From CAIWHR01 sp963781285 (lineage in GTDB: Bacteria; Pseudomonadota; Gammaproteobacteria; Burkholderiales; Casimicrobiaceae): a stretch of 64,000 nucleotides of DNA. The stretch spans positions 248,001-312,000 of the forward strand of contig CAWAFI010000008.1 of the NCBI GenBank assembly GCA_963781285.1. Reading direction: 5' to 3'. Under the pieces are notes generated by a model. It saw only the letters and a program-made list of their open reading frames with translations, was not told the origin of the DNA and did not search any database. The translations under genes were made by a program, and so were the position numbers. Of the stretch, positions 1 to 7,771 are shown in pieces (position 1 is the first letter of the stretch; every line of letters starts with the position of its first letter).

Positions 1-447
1 CGGCTCCGAATCACGAGACCCTGCCGCGAAACTTGCGAGAAAAGCATCGAGGTTAGGTGCAATGGGCTTCGCCAACGCCTTTATCTGCCCCGCGTCCATT
101 TCATCGAACGGTAGCTCATGCGAGCGCAACACTACGCGCGGTTCTGCTACCGAAACGTCGAAACAATATGCATCACCATAAACTGTCGTAGCGAATACGA
201 GGAATCCGTGCGGAGATACATCGGCGCCAGGTACGTAGTTTTGGTTTTCCTTGAGGACCTCTGAGATTGGCCATAGGCGCACACCTTCTATTTCGGCACA
301 GCCAGACGGCTCGTAGGAACGATAGAAATGAACGACGACCGCAGGAAGACCAAGTTTCCGTAGGCGTTCCAGATCTTCATCACTCGCTGGACGCAACACG
401 GTCGCCGCCGCTGTCGCGATGAGGTTCGCTAGATCGACGTGAATCAC
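1..447 (-). CDS. Hypothetical protein, 3' end cut off by the window
   Basis: I do not recognise this protein. The minus strand is open from a GTG at 447 to the left edge, giving at least 149 residues that begin MIHVDLANLIATAAATVLRP. The composition looks like a normal soluble protein (mixed charged and hydrophobic residues, a run such as LPAVVVHFYRSYEPSG), with no signal peptide or membrane segment. The same frame is open back to a TGA at 541-543 without a better start codon, so GTG447 is the likeliest start. It lies immediately downstream, in its own reading direction, of the attC-like hairpin at 469-525, as expected for an integron cassette gene. Codon use is less GC-biased than in the core genes further right. 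Confidence 0.55.
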   Translation of the reverse strand, partial: MIHVDLANLIATAAATVLRPASDEDLERLRKLGLPAVVVHFYRSYEPSGCAEIEGVRLWPISEVLKENQNYVPGADVSPHGFLVFATTVYGDAYCFDVSVAEPRVVLRSHELPFDEMDAGQIKALAKPIAPNLDAFLASFAAGSRDSEP

Positions 448-468
448 CCTGATGTCCTCGACGCTGCC

Positions 469-525
469 GCATAACGTTCGCGTTGAGCGGCGCGCGGCTT
501 CGCTGCGCGTCCGCTCTCGAACGCC
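469..525 (-). repeat. attC-like imperfect hairpin (integron recombination-site candidate)
   Basis: Read on the minus strand, the arms CGTTCG and CGAACG enclose GAGCGG and CCGCTC arms and then CGCGC and GCGCG, with an unpaired A in one arm and an apical loop. The distal end is GTTATGC, resembling the R' core of attC sites (GTTRRRY), although its fifth base is not a purine. Nested arms, an extrahelical base and a GTT core at the gene-proximal end are the hallmarks of folded attC sites. The opposite core (RYYYAAC) is not clear, so the site is degenerate or coincidental. The gene starting at 447 follows directly. Confidence 0.4.
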
Positions 526-586
526 AGGATCTCCTAGTCTTCAGCGATGATCGCCGTCGGCACGTTCATAAGGCAATTCGAGAGTC

Positions 587-898
587 ATGAGGATGGTGTG
601 CGGGCTCGAGGTTCACGTCGACGCGACGGCCGATTCGAACGGCGGTGGCATCGTCATCGAACCGGGCTACGCGATCGACTGCTGCGGTGAGGAGATAGCG
701 GTACCCGCCCGCGTGCAGCTCGCGCTGCCGCCCGATGGCGAAGCGGCGTTCGTATCGCTCCGCCGTTGGGACAATTCTTGGACGCAGTTGCTGTCACAGC
801 CCGACATCTTCGACGTCGGCTGGACGGAGGAGGCTTGCCTCATCCGAGGCGCGCCCCGGGTCACCCCGAAATGCCGTACGGCGCTCAGGCGCACGTGA
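587..898 (+). pseudogene. Truncated remnant of a CGLEV...GYAIDCCG hypothetical protein
   Basis: The open frame starts MRMVCGLEVHVD and contains IEPGYAIDCCGEEIAVP. By eye this resembles the internal part of a family of hypothetical proteins that usually read WGVVCGLxV followed by PGxAxDCCGxEI, sometimes found with phage-tail-like or secreted-particle genes. The normal N-terminal part is missing: a stop lies at 569-571, just upstream. After about residue 60 the frame loses family character, and the reading shifts into another frame near 765-770. There is no convincing ribosome-binding site. I read it as a gene fragment rather than a working gene. The 899-1059 interval up to the peptidase gene shows nothing else. 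Confidence 0.35.
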
Positions 899-1059
899 AT
901 ATTCCTATTGCAGACTACAAGGGTTTGGCAGAGACTTTTTTGTGTAACTGGCAGTCGCGTTGCGATCTGGTCTCGGCGGACCATTTGCTAGGACCGCGAT
1001 CGAAACGCCGCGCTGCCGCAAATCGTTGAACTTGGCAGGCCAAGACTGCGAGGGTGAAC

Positions 1060-3402
1060 ATGCGAGCGTACTTCCACTATGAAGAGCCGTTGCACTTCCC
1101 GGCGGCCCGCAACGACCCGGCCAAAGCTATTGCACTGTTCCTCGAGCAGGAACTGGGTCTCAAGGTCGAGGTGATTCGCCGTCACGAGCCCGGCATCAAT
1201 CCGAAGGCGACCGCTCAGCTGCTGCTAGGTGAAGGCAAAGGTGTACGCGGAGCAACGACCTACGAACTGCGCCAGCTCTACCGAGGCATACCGGTGTGGC
1301 GGGCGGGCATTTCCGTCACCGTCGACGCAAACAACGACGTTCGAGGCGCCTCGGTAAACTTCGACGAAGCGGCGGCCAAAGAGAGAATCAAACTTCTCGA
1401 CGAGTCTGCGGCGTTCAAGAAAATCGACGCCAACCTGATCGCGACCCAGCTCGATTTCAAGCGCAACAAGCTCCGAGTCAAGGCGCTCAAGGTCGACCCG
1501 GCCTCATTCGAGCCGGTCGTCACCATCAACGGCATCGCCGGCGTCATCTATCAGTATCGGGCGGAGGAACGGCAGGACCCGCACGGCAAGTCACGCGCGA
1601 AGCCCAGGTCCCGGCAAAAAAAGAATGGCGACAATGGGATTCCCGATCGGATTTTCAGCGGCCTGCCGCAATTGCGCCTGCCCGCTGTCGACAAATCCAT
1701 CCAGGAGGGCGCCCATTACCATGCCGCGGAAGTCCTATTCTCTACCAGTGTTCCCTGGGGTACCGTGAACTGGCGCATGGTGCTCGATCTTGAAACGAGC
1801 GCGGTCCTCTACCTGCGTGTCCTTGCGGATCAAGTAACCGCCGGCTTCGTCTATGACGACGATCCTACGAGCCTGACGGGCGACGCGACGATCCTGCCCA
1901 GTTCGCCAGTCGCCGTGCTGAACGCCCCACGTACCCCTCGCCCATTGCCCGGCGTCGTCGGCCCCACGCTCAGCGGACCATTCGTACAACTGGCGGAGCT
2001 TTCCTTCCCCGCGAGCACATTCCCGAACAGCGCCGCGAATTTCGACTACAACGTCAACACCGAGGATTACTCTGCGGTCAATGCGTACTATCACAGTGAC
2101 GCCGTTTTCCGTTTGGTTGGCGAAATGGGATTCGAAATGACCGGTTTCAACGCCTACTTCGGTGGAACCACCTTTCCTGTCCCGGTGGATCACCGTGGCT
2201 TCTGTGATTGCGTGAACGCCTGCGCCCCGGGAAATGCTCTTGGAAACGGCTCCGGCGGTTTCCACTTCGGCTTGGTGCAGGCCGGGCAGCCGGTTGGCAT
2301 CTCGACCAGCAGGCGCATCGTGCTGCACGAGTTCGGGCATGCGGTACTCTGGGATCATGTCGATTCGCCCAATCTCGGATTCTGTCACAGCGTCGGCGAC
2401 AGCCTGGCGGCCGTCCTGTGTGATCCGCGCTCGATCGCTCCCGATCGCTTTGCGACGTTTCCCTGGCTGACGCTGGCCAACCCGGGCATTGACCGTCGCC
2501 ATGATCGGCCCGTCGGTGGCGGGTGGGCCTGGCGCGGCGTGAACGACGATGGCGGGTATGGCAGCGAACAGATCCTGTCCACCTCGCATTTCCGACTCTA
2601 TCTGGCCATCGGCGGTGCAAGCAATAAGCTTTGCGATCGCGAGTTCGCCTCGCGCTACACCGCCTATCTGATCCTTTTCGCCGTCGGACTTCTTACACCG
2701 AACACGAATAGCCAGTCGCCGGAAGAGTGGGTGTCCAAGATGATGCAGGCCGACGAACTGACGACCGACTTCGAAGGTCAACCCGGCTACTGCATTCGCA
2801 AGGTCGTGCGCTGGGCTTTCGAGAAGCAGGGTGCGTATCCGAACCCGATGGCTCCGTTGCCGATCACCGAGCCCGGACAACCGCCCGATATCGACGTGTA
2901 CATCAACGATGGACGTAACGGCGAGTACGGCTATGCCGATGATGTGTATCGCAGTTCCGAAATCTGGAACCGGCTAGCCCCGGACGGCGGAGCGCTGAAT
3001 CAGGAGCCGAAGTGTGGCGTCGTCAACAACGCTTACGTAGTGGTGCGCAATCGCGGCCTCAAGCCAGCCAAGAACGTGAGGGTCCGCGGCTTCCATTCGG
3101 TGAAGGGCTGCTGCTGCGGCGAGGAGGCTGCAAAGATGCTGTGGCCGACGGATTTCCTGCCGATGGAAACAAGCGAAATGATCGTCACCCAAATCGATCC
3201 TGGCAGCTACGCCATCGTCGGGCCGTTCAATTGGCGGCCATGCTCGAAACGCGACGCACTGATCTTCTACGCATCAGTGAAGGGCGATGTAGCCAATGCC
3301 ACGAGGATTCCGCCTGATCATCAAGTACCGATCGACCGCATCGTGCCGTTCGACAACAATATGAGCGTCCGCGCCTCCTGCGCGGAGGTCTGCTGCTGCT
3401 GA
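1060..3402 (+). CDS. Zinc metallopeptidase-like protein (HEFGH) with Cys-rich C-terminus
   Basis: The 780-residue product has an N-terminal region (about residues 20-120) like the FTP propeptide of thermolysin/fungalysin-type peptidases, containing the run YELRQLYRGIPVWRAGISVT. The zinc motif HEFGH begins at residue 423 and is followed by a GDSLA segment that could supply the third ligand, as in gluzincins. The last 130 residues look like a CARDB/adhesion-type beta domain (VRNRGLKPAKNVRVRGF) and contain the Cys clusters GCCCGEE and a terminal EVCCC. No signal peptide is visible. ATG1060 is chosen over GTG1054 because GCGAGGG at 1047-1053 is well spaced for it. Substrate and true localisation are unknown; peptidase activity is inferred from the motif only. 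Confidence 0.7.
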   Translation: MRAYFHYEEPLHFPAARNDPAKAIALFLEQELGLKVEVIRRHEPGINPKATAQLLLGEGKGVRGATTYELRQLYRGIPVWRAGISVTVDANNDVRGASVNFDEAAAKERIKLLDESAAFKKIDANLIATQLDFKRNKLRVKALKVDPASFEPVVTINGIAGVIYQYRAEERQDPHGKSRAKPRSRQKKNGDNGIPDRIFSGLPQLRLPAVDKSIQEGAHYHAAEVLFSTSVPWGTVNWRMVLDLETSAVLYLRVLADQVTAGFVYDDDPTSLTGDATILPSSPVAVLNAPRTPRPLPGVVGPTLSGPFVQLAELSFPASTFPNSAANFDYNVNTEDYSAVNAYYHSDAVFRLVGEMGFEMTGFNAYFGGTTFPVPVDHRGFCDCVNACAPGNALGNGSGGFHFGLVQAGQPVGISTSRRIVLHEFGHAVLWDHVDSPNLGFCHSVGDSLAAVLCDPRSIAPDRFATFPWLTLANPGIDRRHDRPVGGGWAWRGVNDDGGYGSEQILSTSHFRLYLAIGGASNKLCDREFASRYTAYLILFAVGLLTPNTNSQSPEEWVSKMMQADELTTDFEGQPGYCIRKVVRWAFEKQGAYPNPMAPLPITEPGQPPDIDVYINDGRNGEYGYADDVYRSSEIWNRLAPDGGALNQEPKCGVVNNAYVVVRNRGLKPAKNVRVRGFHSVKGCCCGEEAAKMLWPTDFLPMETSEMIVTQIDPGSYAIVGPFNWRPCSKRDALIFYASVKGDVANATRIPPDHQVPIDRIVPFDNNMSVRASCAEVCCC

Positions 3403-3515
3403 TACAACGGCCATCGCCGGCACGCCAACGAGGTAATGCGCTGCGACGCTACCGGCAATCTATTTCGATCGTGCGGTGGAGTCGCAGCGCGTCGGCAGCG
3501 GCCTGCTGACCTGCC

Positions 3516-3818
3516 TCAGCCAATCAAGGTCACAATGGTGTCTTTGAGGCTTCCGTCGACCAAATGGTCCTTAACTTTGTCGAGCATTTGAATGTACTCC
3601 CGATCCTGCATCAGGCTCGTGTGTAGCTGCGTCAGCTTGTCGAGGCTTTCTGCATCAAAGTACCAGCAAAGACTGGCGTCGCCGAACAACTGAACCCCGG
3701 TCTTCATGTTCATGGAATAGCGCTTGTTGAAGTAGGAAGTGACTTCAACGGCGAACTGAGCCGCGGCAGGCAAATCTGCCGCATGCTTGACCATCACGCT
3801 GCGCTCAAAATGGAACAT
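3516..3818 (-). CDS. Small hypothetical protein (100 aa)
   Basis: I do not recognise this protein with certainty. It begins MFHFERSVMVKHAADLPAAA and has alternating strand and helix character (ERSVMVKHA, AVEVTSYFNKRY, QLFGDASLCWYFD, then a helical tail). This is compatible with a dimeric alpha-beta-barrel fold such as the NIPSNAP/ABM groups, but no diagnostic motif is present. The start is ATG3818, because GAGGGA lies 7-8 bases upstream; the GTG at 3833 would place the ribosome site inside the gene. Codon use is visibly less GC-rich at third positions than in serC and serA. A 22-bp inverted repeat with a GTTAGGC core lies 22 bases upstream, so it may be a cassette-borne or recently acquired orphan. 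Confidence 0.55.
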   Translation of the reverse strand: MFHFERSVMVKHAADLPAAAQFAVEVTSYFNKRYSMNMKTGVQLFGDASLCWYFDAESLDKLTQLHTSLMQDREYIQMLDKVKDHLVDGSLKDTIVTLIG

Positions 3819-3839
3819 CGCTTTCTCCCTCACGGTGAA

Positions 3840-3861
3840 CGTTAGGACTCAGAGCCTAACG
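3840..3861. repeat. Inverted repeat with integron-core-like GTTAGGC
   Basis: CGTTAGG at 3840-3846 is perfectly inverted as CCTAACG at 3855-3861 with an 8-base spacer. On the minus strand the first arm reads CGTTAGGC, which matches the attC core consensus GTTRRRY. It lies just upstream of the orphan gene 3516-3818, where a cassette boundary would be. The sequence beyond (3862-3915) can form only a weak GC hairpin, so a full attC is not demonstrated. Confidence 0.35.
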
Positions 3862-4232
3862 AAGAAATCATGCGCCGCCCGCGATAGGCGACATCTTGCG
3901 CTGGATCAAGGACGGGCAACGCGATGCCGGGAGCAGCCACGCTTTTGAATGGAGCTGCTCCGAGAGCATGCTGAGCGGCTCCTAACCTCGACCTCCCCAA
4001 TCACGAGGAGCCACGGGCACTCCTCCTGCGCTGATTTATCGCCCAGGTGGACCTCGGATGACGCAATTCCCGATCCCAACGCGATTGCGCAGGGAAACTA
4101 CGATGCGCCCGCGATGCGCGGCGACTTGATAAAATGGCGGCGAAAGCACCTCCGAAATCGCCGCCCGGCCGGGAAGGTCCGGCGGCACCGATCCCCACAG
4201 GTTCCCCCTTCCGTCAACCCTGGACGATTGCC
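3862..4232. other. Non-coding interval before serC
   Basis: About 370 bases between the orphan gene on the minus strand and serC. Short open frames occur here, but none has a ribosome-binding site or protein-like composition. The serC promoter must lie here; I cannot pick a convincing -35/-10 pair. Confidence 0.5.
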
Positions 4233-5312
4233 ATGCGAGTGTTCAACTTCAGCGCCGGTCCCGCGGTGCTCCCGGAAGAAGTGCTGCGACAGGCGGCTGC
4301 CGAGATGCTCGACTGGCACGGCAGCGGCATGTCGGTGATGGAGATGAGCCATCGCGGCAAGGAATTCATCGGCATCGCCGACAAGGCCGAGGCCGATCTG
4401 CGTGCGTTGCTCGCGATCCCGGACAGCTACAAGGTGCTGTTCCTGCAGGGCGGCGCAATAGGCGAGAACGCGATCGTGCCGATGAACCTTCTCGCCGGCC
4501 GGTCGGTCGCGGACTACGTCAATACGGGCGAATGGTCGAAGAAGTCGATCAAGGAGGCAAAGAAGTATTGCACGGTGAATGTCGCCGCGTCGGCGGAGGA
4601 CCGGAATTTCACCTATGTGCCGGCGCGGGACACCTGGAAACTCGCTCGGGACGCCGCCTACGTCCACGTCTGCACCAACGAGACGATCGGCGGCGTCGAA
4701 TACCAGTGGACGCCGGACACCGGCGACGTGCCGCTCGTCGCCGACATGTCATCGCACCTGCTCTCGCGCGTCATCGAGATCGCGAAGTACGGTGTGATCT
4801 ACGGCGGCGCACAGAAGAACATCGGCCCGGCCGGGCTGACACTGGTGATCGTCCGCGGCGACCTGCTCGATCGGGCGCTGCCGATCACGCCCTCGGCCTT
4901 CCATTGGAAGGAGCAAGCTGAAGCCGATTCGATGCTCAACACGCCGCCGACCTATGCCATCTACATTGCGGGGCTCGTGTTCGAGTGGCTGCGTGCCCAG
5001 GGTGGCGTGGCTGCCATCGAGCAGAAGAACATCGCCAAGGCGAAGCTGCTCTACGACTTCCTCGATGGGACGGCTTTCTACACGAGTCCGGTGCGCAAGG
5101 AGGACCGCTCGCGGATGAACGTGCCGTTCAAGCTCTCCGACGAGGCGCTCGACGAGGCATTCCTCAAGGGAGCGAAGGCCGCCGGCATGGTGCAATTGAA
5201 GGGCCACCGGTCGGTCGGCGGCATGCGTGCGTCGATCTACAACGCGATGCCGGTCGCGGGCGTGCAGCGGCTGGTCGAATACATGAAGGATTTCGAGAAG
5301 AAGAACGGCTGA
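4233..5312 (+). CDS. serC: Phosphoserine aminotransferase
   Basis: This PLP enzyme converts 3-phosphohydroxypyruvate and glutamate to phosphoserine and 2-oxoglutarate (serine biosynthesis); the family also acts on the vitamin B6 pathway intermediate. The 359-residue length matches the family. The start RVFNFSAGPAVLPEEVL is the classic SerC N-terminus, so ATG4233 is chosen although the frame is open further upstream. The PLP lysine is Lys195 in GGAQKNIGPAGL, and the C-terminus has the family motif GHRSVGGMRASIYNAMP. It is followed after 7 bases by serA, so the two form one transcription unit for the first two committed steps of serine synthesis. Confidence 0.97.
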   Translation: MRVFNFSAGPAVLPEEVLRQAAAEMLDWHGSGMSVMEMSHRGKEFIGIADKAEADLRALLAIPDSYKVLFLQGGAIGENAIVPMNLLAGRSVADYVNTGEWSKKSIKEAKKYCTVNVAASAEDRNFTYVPARDTWKLARDAAYVHVCTNETIGGVEYQWTPDTGDVPLVADMSSHLLSRVIEIAKYGVIYGGAQKNIGPAGLTLVIVRGDLLDRALPITPSAFHWKEQAEADSMLNTPPTYAIYIAGLVFEWLRAQGGVAAIEQKNIAKAKLLYDFLDGTAFYTSPVRKEDRSRMNVPFKLSDEALDEAFLKGAKAAGMVQLKGHRSVGGMRASIYNAMPVAGVQRLVEYMKDFEKKNG

Positions 5313-5319
5313 TACGTCC

Positions 5320-6507
5320 ATGACCCGCTACCAGATCCTGACGCTCAACCAGATTTCCAGCCATGGCCTGCATCGGTTTCCAGGCACGCGCTACACGGTC
5401 GGCAAGGCAGTTCCGCAGCCCGACGCCATCCTCGTCCGCTCGCACGACATGCACGAGATGGAGATACCGGCGAGTGTCAAGGCCATCGGCCGGGCCGGGA
5501 CGGGAACCAACAACATTCCGGTGGCGGCGATGTCGAAGCGCGGCGTGCCGGTGTTCAATGCGCCCGGCGCCAATGCCAACGCGGTCAAGGAACTCGTGCT
5601 CGCGGCGCTGCTGCTCGCCGCGCGCAACGTGATTCCGGCGCTCGCGTACGTCGCGGGGCTCGACGCCGAGGCCGCGGACCTCGAGGCGCAAGTCGAGGAC
5701 GGGAAGAAGCAGTTCGCCGGCGTGGAACTGCCGCAACGGACGCTCGGCATCGTGGGACTGGGCGCCATCGGCAGCCTCGTCGCCGACATCGCATTGAAGC
5801 TCGGCATGAAGGTCATCGGCTTCGACCCGGAGATCACCGTCGATGCCGCCTGGCGGCTGCCCGCGAGCGTGCGTCGAGCGAACAGCATCGAGGAGCTCGT
5901 CAAGCAGTCGGACTTCGTCACGCTGCACGTGCCGCTGGTTCCCGCGACGCGGCATCTGATCGACGCGAAGCGGCTCGCGGCGGCAAAGCCCGGCGCGGTG
6001 CTGCTCAATTTCGCGCGTGACGGCCTGGTCGACGACAGTGCGCTGGTTGGCGCGCTGCGCGCCCATCGACTCAAGTATTACCTGTGCGATTTCCCCAGCG
6101 CCGCGCTGCTGCGCGAGCCGGGCGTCGTCGCGCTCCCGCATCTGGGGGCCTCCACCGGCGAAGCCGAAGAGAACTGCGCCGCCATGGTGGTCGATCAAGT
6201 ACGCGAGTTTCTGGAGCACGGCGCGATCGTCAATGCGGTCAACTTCCCCGCGGTCGAGATGCCGCGCGAATCGCCATACCGCGTCGCGATCGCCAACGCC
6301 AACGTCCCGAACATGCTGGGGCAGATTTCGACGGCGATGGCGCAATCGGGGCTCAACATCCACAACATGGTCAACAAGTCGCGCGGTGAAATGGCCTACA
6401 CGCTGGTCGACGTCGACAGCCCGGTGCAGGACCGGGTGATCGCGGCGATCTCGGCGATCGACGGCGTACTGTCGGTGCGGACCATTCCGGAGGAGCCGCC
6501 GCACTGA
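5320..6507 (+). CDS. serA: D-3-phosphoglycerate dehydrogenase
   Basis: This enzyme oxidises 3-phosphoglycerate to 3-phosphohydroxypyruvate with NAD+, the entry step of serine synthesis. The 395-residue protein has the D-isomer 2-hydroxyacid dehydrogenase catalytic domain, the Rossmann motif LGIVGLGAIGSLVADIA near residue 145, the segment LLNFARDGLVDD, and the catalytic histidine region LPHLGASTGEAEEN. A C-terminal ACT domain (NMLGQISTAMAQSGLNIHNM, about residues 325-395) is the usual serine-sensing domain, so feedback inhibition by serine is expected from the family. It is the short SerA form without an intervening domain. Start ATG5320 lies 7 bases after the serC stop, which implies co-transcription. 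Confidence 0.95.
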   Translation: MTRYQILTLNQISSHGLHRFPGTRYTVGKAVPQPDAILVRSHDMHEMEIPASVKAIGRAGTGTNNIPVAAMSKRGVPVFNAPGANANAVKELVLAALLLAARNVIPALAYVAGLDAEAADLEAQVEDGKKQFAGVELPQRTLGIVGLGAIGSLVADIALKLGMKVIGFDPEITVDAAWRLPASVRRANSIEELVKQSDFVTLHVPLVPATRHLIDAKRLAAAKPGAVLLNFARDGLVDDSALVGALRAHRLKYYLCDFPSAALLREPGVVALPHLGASTGEAEENCAAMVVDQVREFLEHGAIVNAVNFPAVEMPRESPYRVAIANANVPNMLGQISTAMAQSGLNIHNMVNKSRGEMAYTLVDVDSPVQDRVIAAISAIDGVLSVRTIPEEPPH

Positions 6508-6513
6508 CCGATA

Positions 6514-6525
6514 GGCCGTTCGGCC
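6514..6525. repeat. GGCCGTTCGGCC dyad in the serA / response-regulator gap
   Basis: A 4-bp-arm dyad, GGCC-GTTC-GGCC, lies between the convergent ends of serA and the response-regulator gene. A near-identical dyad (GGCCATTCGGCC, 7260-7271) lies in front of the same regulator gene. It may be a weak transcription-end hairpin or a regulator site. Confidence 0.3.
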
Positions 6526-6545
6526 ACGGGCGAATCGTGTGGAGG

Positions 6546-7187
6546 TTAGAGGCGCAGCCCGAGCTTCGCGGCGGCATAGACCGCCTCGGTCCGGTTATGC
6601 GCGCCCAGCGCGCGGAAGACCGCCGAGAGATGCGCCTTGATCGTGCTCTCCGACAGCGCCAGGTGACGGGCGATCAGCTTGTTCGGCTGGCCCTGGATCA
6701 CGCACCGCAGGACCTCGACCTGACGGGAAGTGAGGTTGCGCAGCAGCGCATCCGGGCTCGCATTGGCTTCGGGCGGCAACGGCCGTGCCTCATCGCTGTC
6801 GAGTGCCGACAGCGGCAGGTAGACGCCGTGCGCCAGGATCAGCCGCAGCGCCTGGATCAGGATTTCGGGAGTCGACGATTTCGGCACGAAGCCCATTGCG
6901 CCATGCTCGATTGTGGCGCGGATTACCCGCGGATCGTCCTCGCCCGATAGCACCACGACCGGCGTCTGCGGAAATGCGCTGCGTATCATCGCGAGCGCCT
7001 CGAGCCCATGGAGCTCCGGAAGGTTGAGGTCGAGCAGGACGAGGTCATAGGGAATCGGCCCGGGCCGTGACATCACTGCAGCGCAGCTTTCCGCCTCGTC
7101 GATGACGACCTGCTCGTCGAGACCGCGGAGCAGGAACTTCAAGCCCTCCCTGAACAGGGCGTGGTCGTCGATCAGCAAGAGATGCAC
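6546..7187 (-). CDS. NarL/LuxR-family response regulator
   Basis: A 213-residue two-component response regulator. The receiver domain (residues 1-120) has the acidic pair IDDH and the phospho-acceptor Asp53 in LVLLDLNLPE, with the conserved Lys in FVPKSS. The C-terminal LuxR-type helix-turn-helix (about 147-205) reads LTSRQVEVLRCVIQGQPNKL followed by IARHLALSESTIKAHLSAVF. The frame is open far upstream, but GTG7187 (MHLLLIDDHALF) gives the standard receiver start. It is transcribed away from the hybrid histidine kinase operon at 7.4-15.9 kb, its most probable partner and target. DNA binding at the GGCCATTC inverted repeat in the shared upstream region is an inference. Confidence 0.92.
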   Translation of the reverse strand: MHLLLIDDHALFREGLKFLLRGLDEQVVIDEAESCAAVMSRPGPIPYDLVLLDLNLPELHGLEALAMIRSAFPQTPVVVLSGEDDPRVIRATIEHGAMGFVPKSSTPEILIQALRLILAHGVYLPLSALDSDEARPLPPEANASPDALLRNLTSRQVEVLRCVIQGQPNKLIARHLALSESTIKAHLSAVFRALGAHNRTEAVYAAAKLGLRL

Positions 7188-7259
7188 CGCCTGCGCTCCC
7201 CAGTACCAGTGCGCAAAGTATAGCCGGCGGTGCGGCCTCCGGACCTGGCCATCCGTATT

Positions 7260-7297
7260 GGCCATTCGGCCAGTCCGACCGTATGCCCCGAATGGCC
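7260..7297. promoter_or_regulatory. Inverted repeat GGCCATTC...GAATGGCC, candidate operator
   Basis: GGCCATTC (7260-7267) is perfectly inverted as GAATGGCC (7290-7297), 22 bases apart, and the first copy is itself part of the dyad GGCCATTCGGCC. It sits in the 213-base divergent region between the response regulator and the small-gene/kinase operon, so it is placed to control both. No footprint data; function inferred from position. Confidence 0.4.
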
Positions 7298-7400
7298 GTC
7301 TGCCCAATTGGCACTGCCGCGCCGTCTCGCGACAATCGGGTCGACCGTCGGGAGAACCTTGGGCATTGGTCGACGGTGCTGCAACGAAAGCGAGGATGTC

Positions 7401-7712
7401 ATGCAAGCGCACGAAAGCAGGGTCGTCCCGATTGCCGCCGTGATGGCGGTGTTGATCGTGAGCTTGACGATCGTAGGCCTTGCTTGCTGGTCCGGTGATG
7501 CCGCCGGACCGTGGGCCGCCACGACCCTCGCCGTGCCGAACGAGCGCGGCGTCGGCGCCCAGCCACTCGCGCCGGAGGCGAGGCCCGAAGGCGAAGTCTC
7601 CGCCGTGGCCGGTCCGCCGCATGTCGTACACGCGGCAAGGGGCGGGCGCGCGGGCGACGGATCGGAGCGCGCATGGGTGATCGTCGCCCCCGCGCGATCG
7701 GATGCGGAATGA
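7401..7712 (+). CDS. Small single-pass membrane protein (hypothetical)
   Basis: A 103-residue product starting MQAHESRVVPIAAVMAVLIV. Residues about 8-30 form one hydrophobic segment (signal anchor). The remainder is Ala/Pro/Gly-rich, probably periplasmic, and has no recognised motif. GAGG at 7392-7395 is well spaced for ATG7401. It is the first gene downstream of the divergent promoter region and runs in the same direction as the kinase, so it may be an accessory or sensing component of that system. The low-complexity C-terminal half is a warning that it could be spurious. Confidence 0.45.
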   Translation: MQAHESRVVPIAAVMAVLIVSLTIVGLACWSGDAAGPWAATTLAVPNERGVGAQPLAPEARPEGEVSAVAGPPHVVHAARGGRAGDGSERAWVIVAPARSDAE

Positions 7713-7771
7713 CTTGACGCGAAGCGATCGACTGATCGACGACCGCGGAAACGCAGACGACGAGGACCACG

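Noticed and set aside
1735..2880. Long antisense frame inside the metallopeptidase gene
   Set aside because: Composition is a mirror of the sense codons; the sense frame has the HEFGH site and a ribosome-binding site.
3949..4338. Open frame upstream of and overlapping serC
   Set aside because: Overlaps the well-defined serC start and has low-complexity Arg/Pro/Ser composition without a ribosome site.
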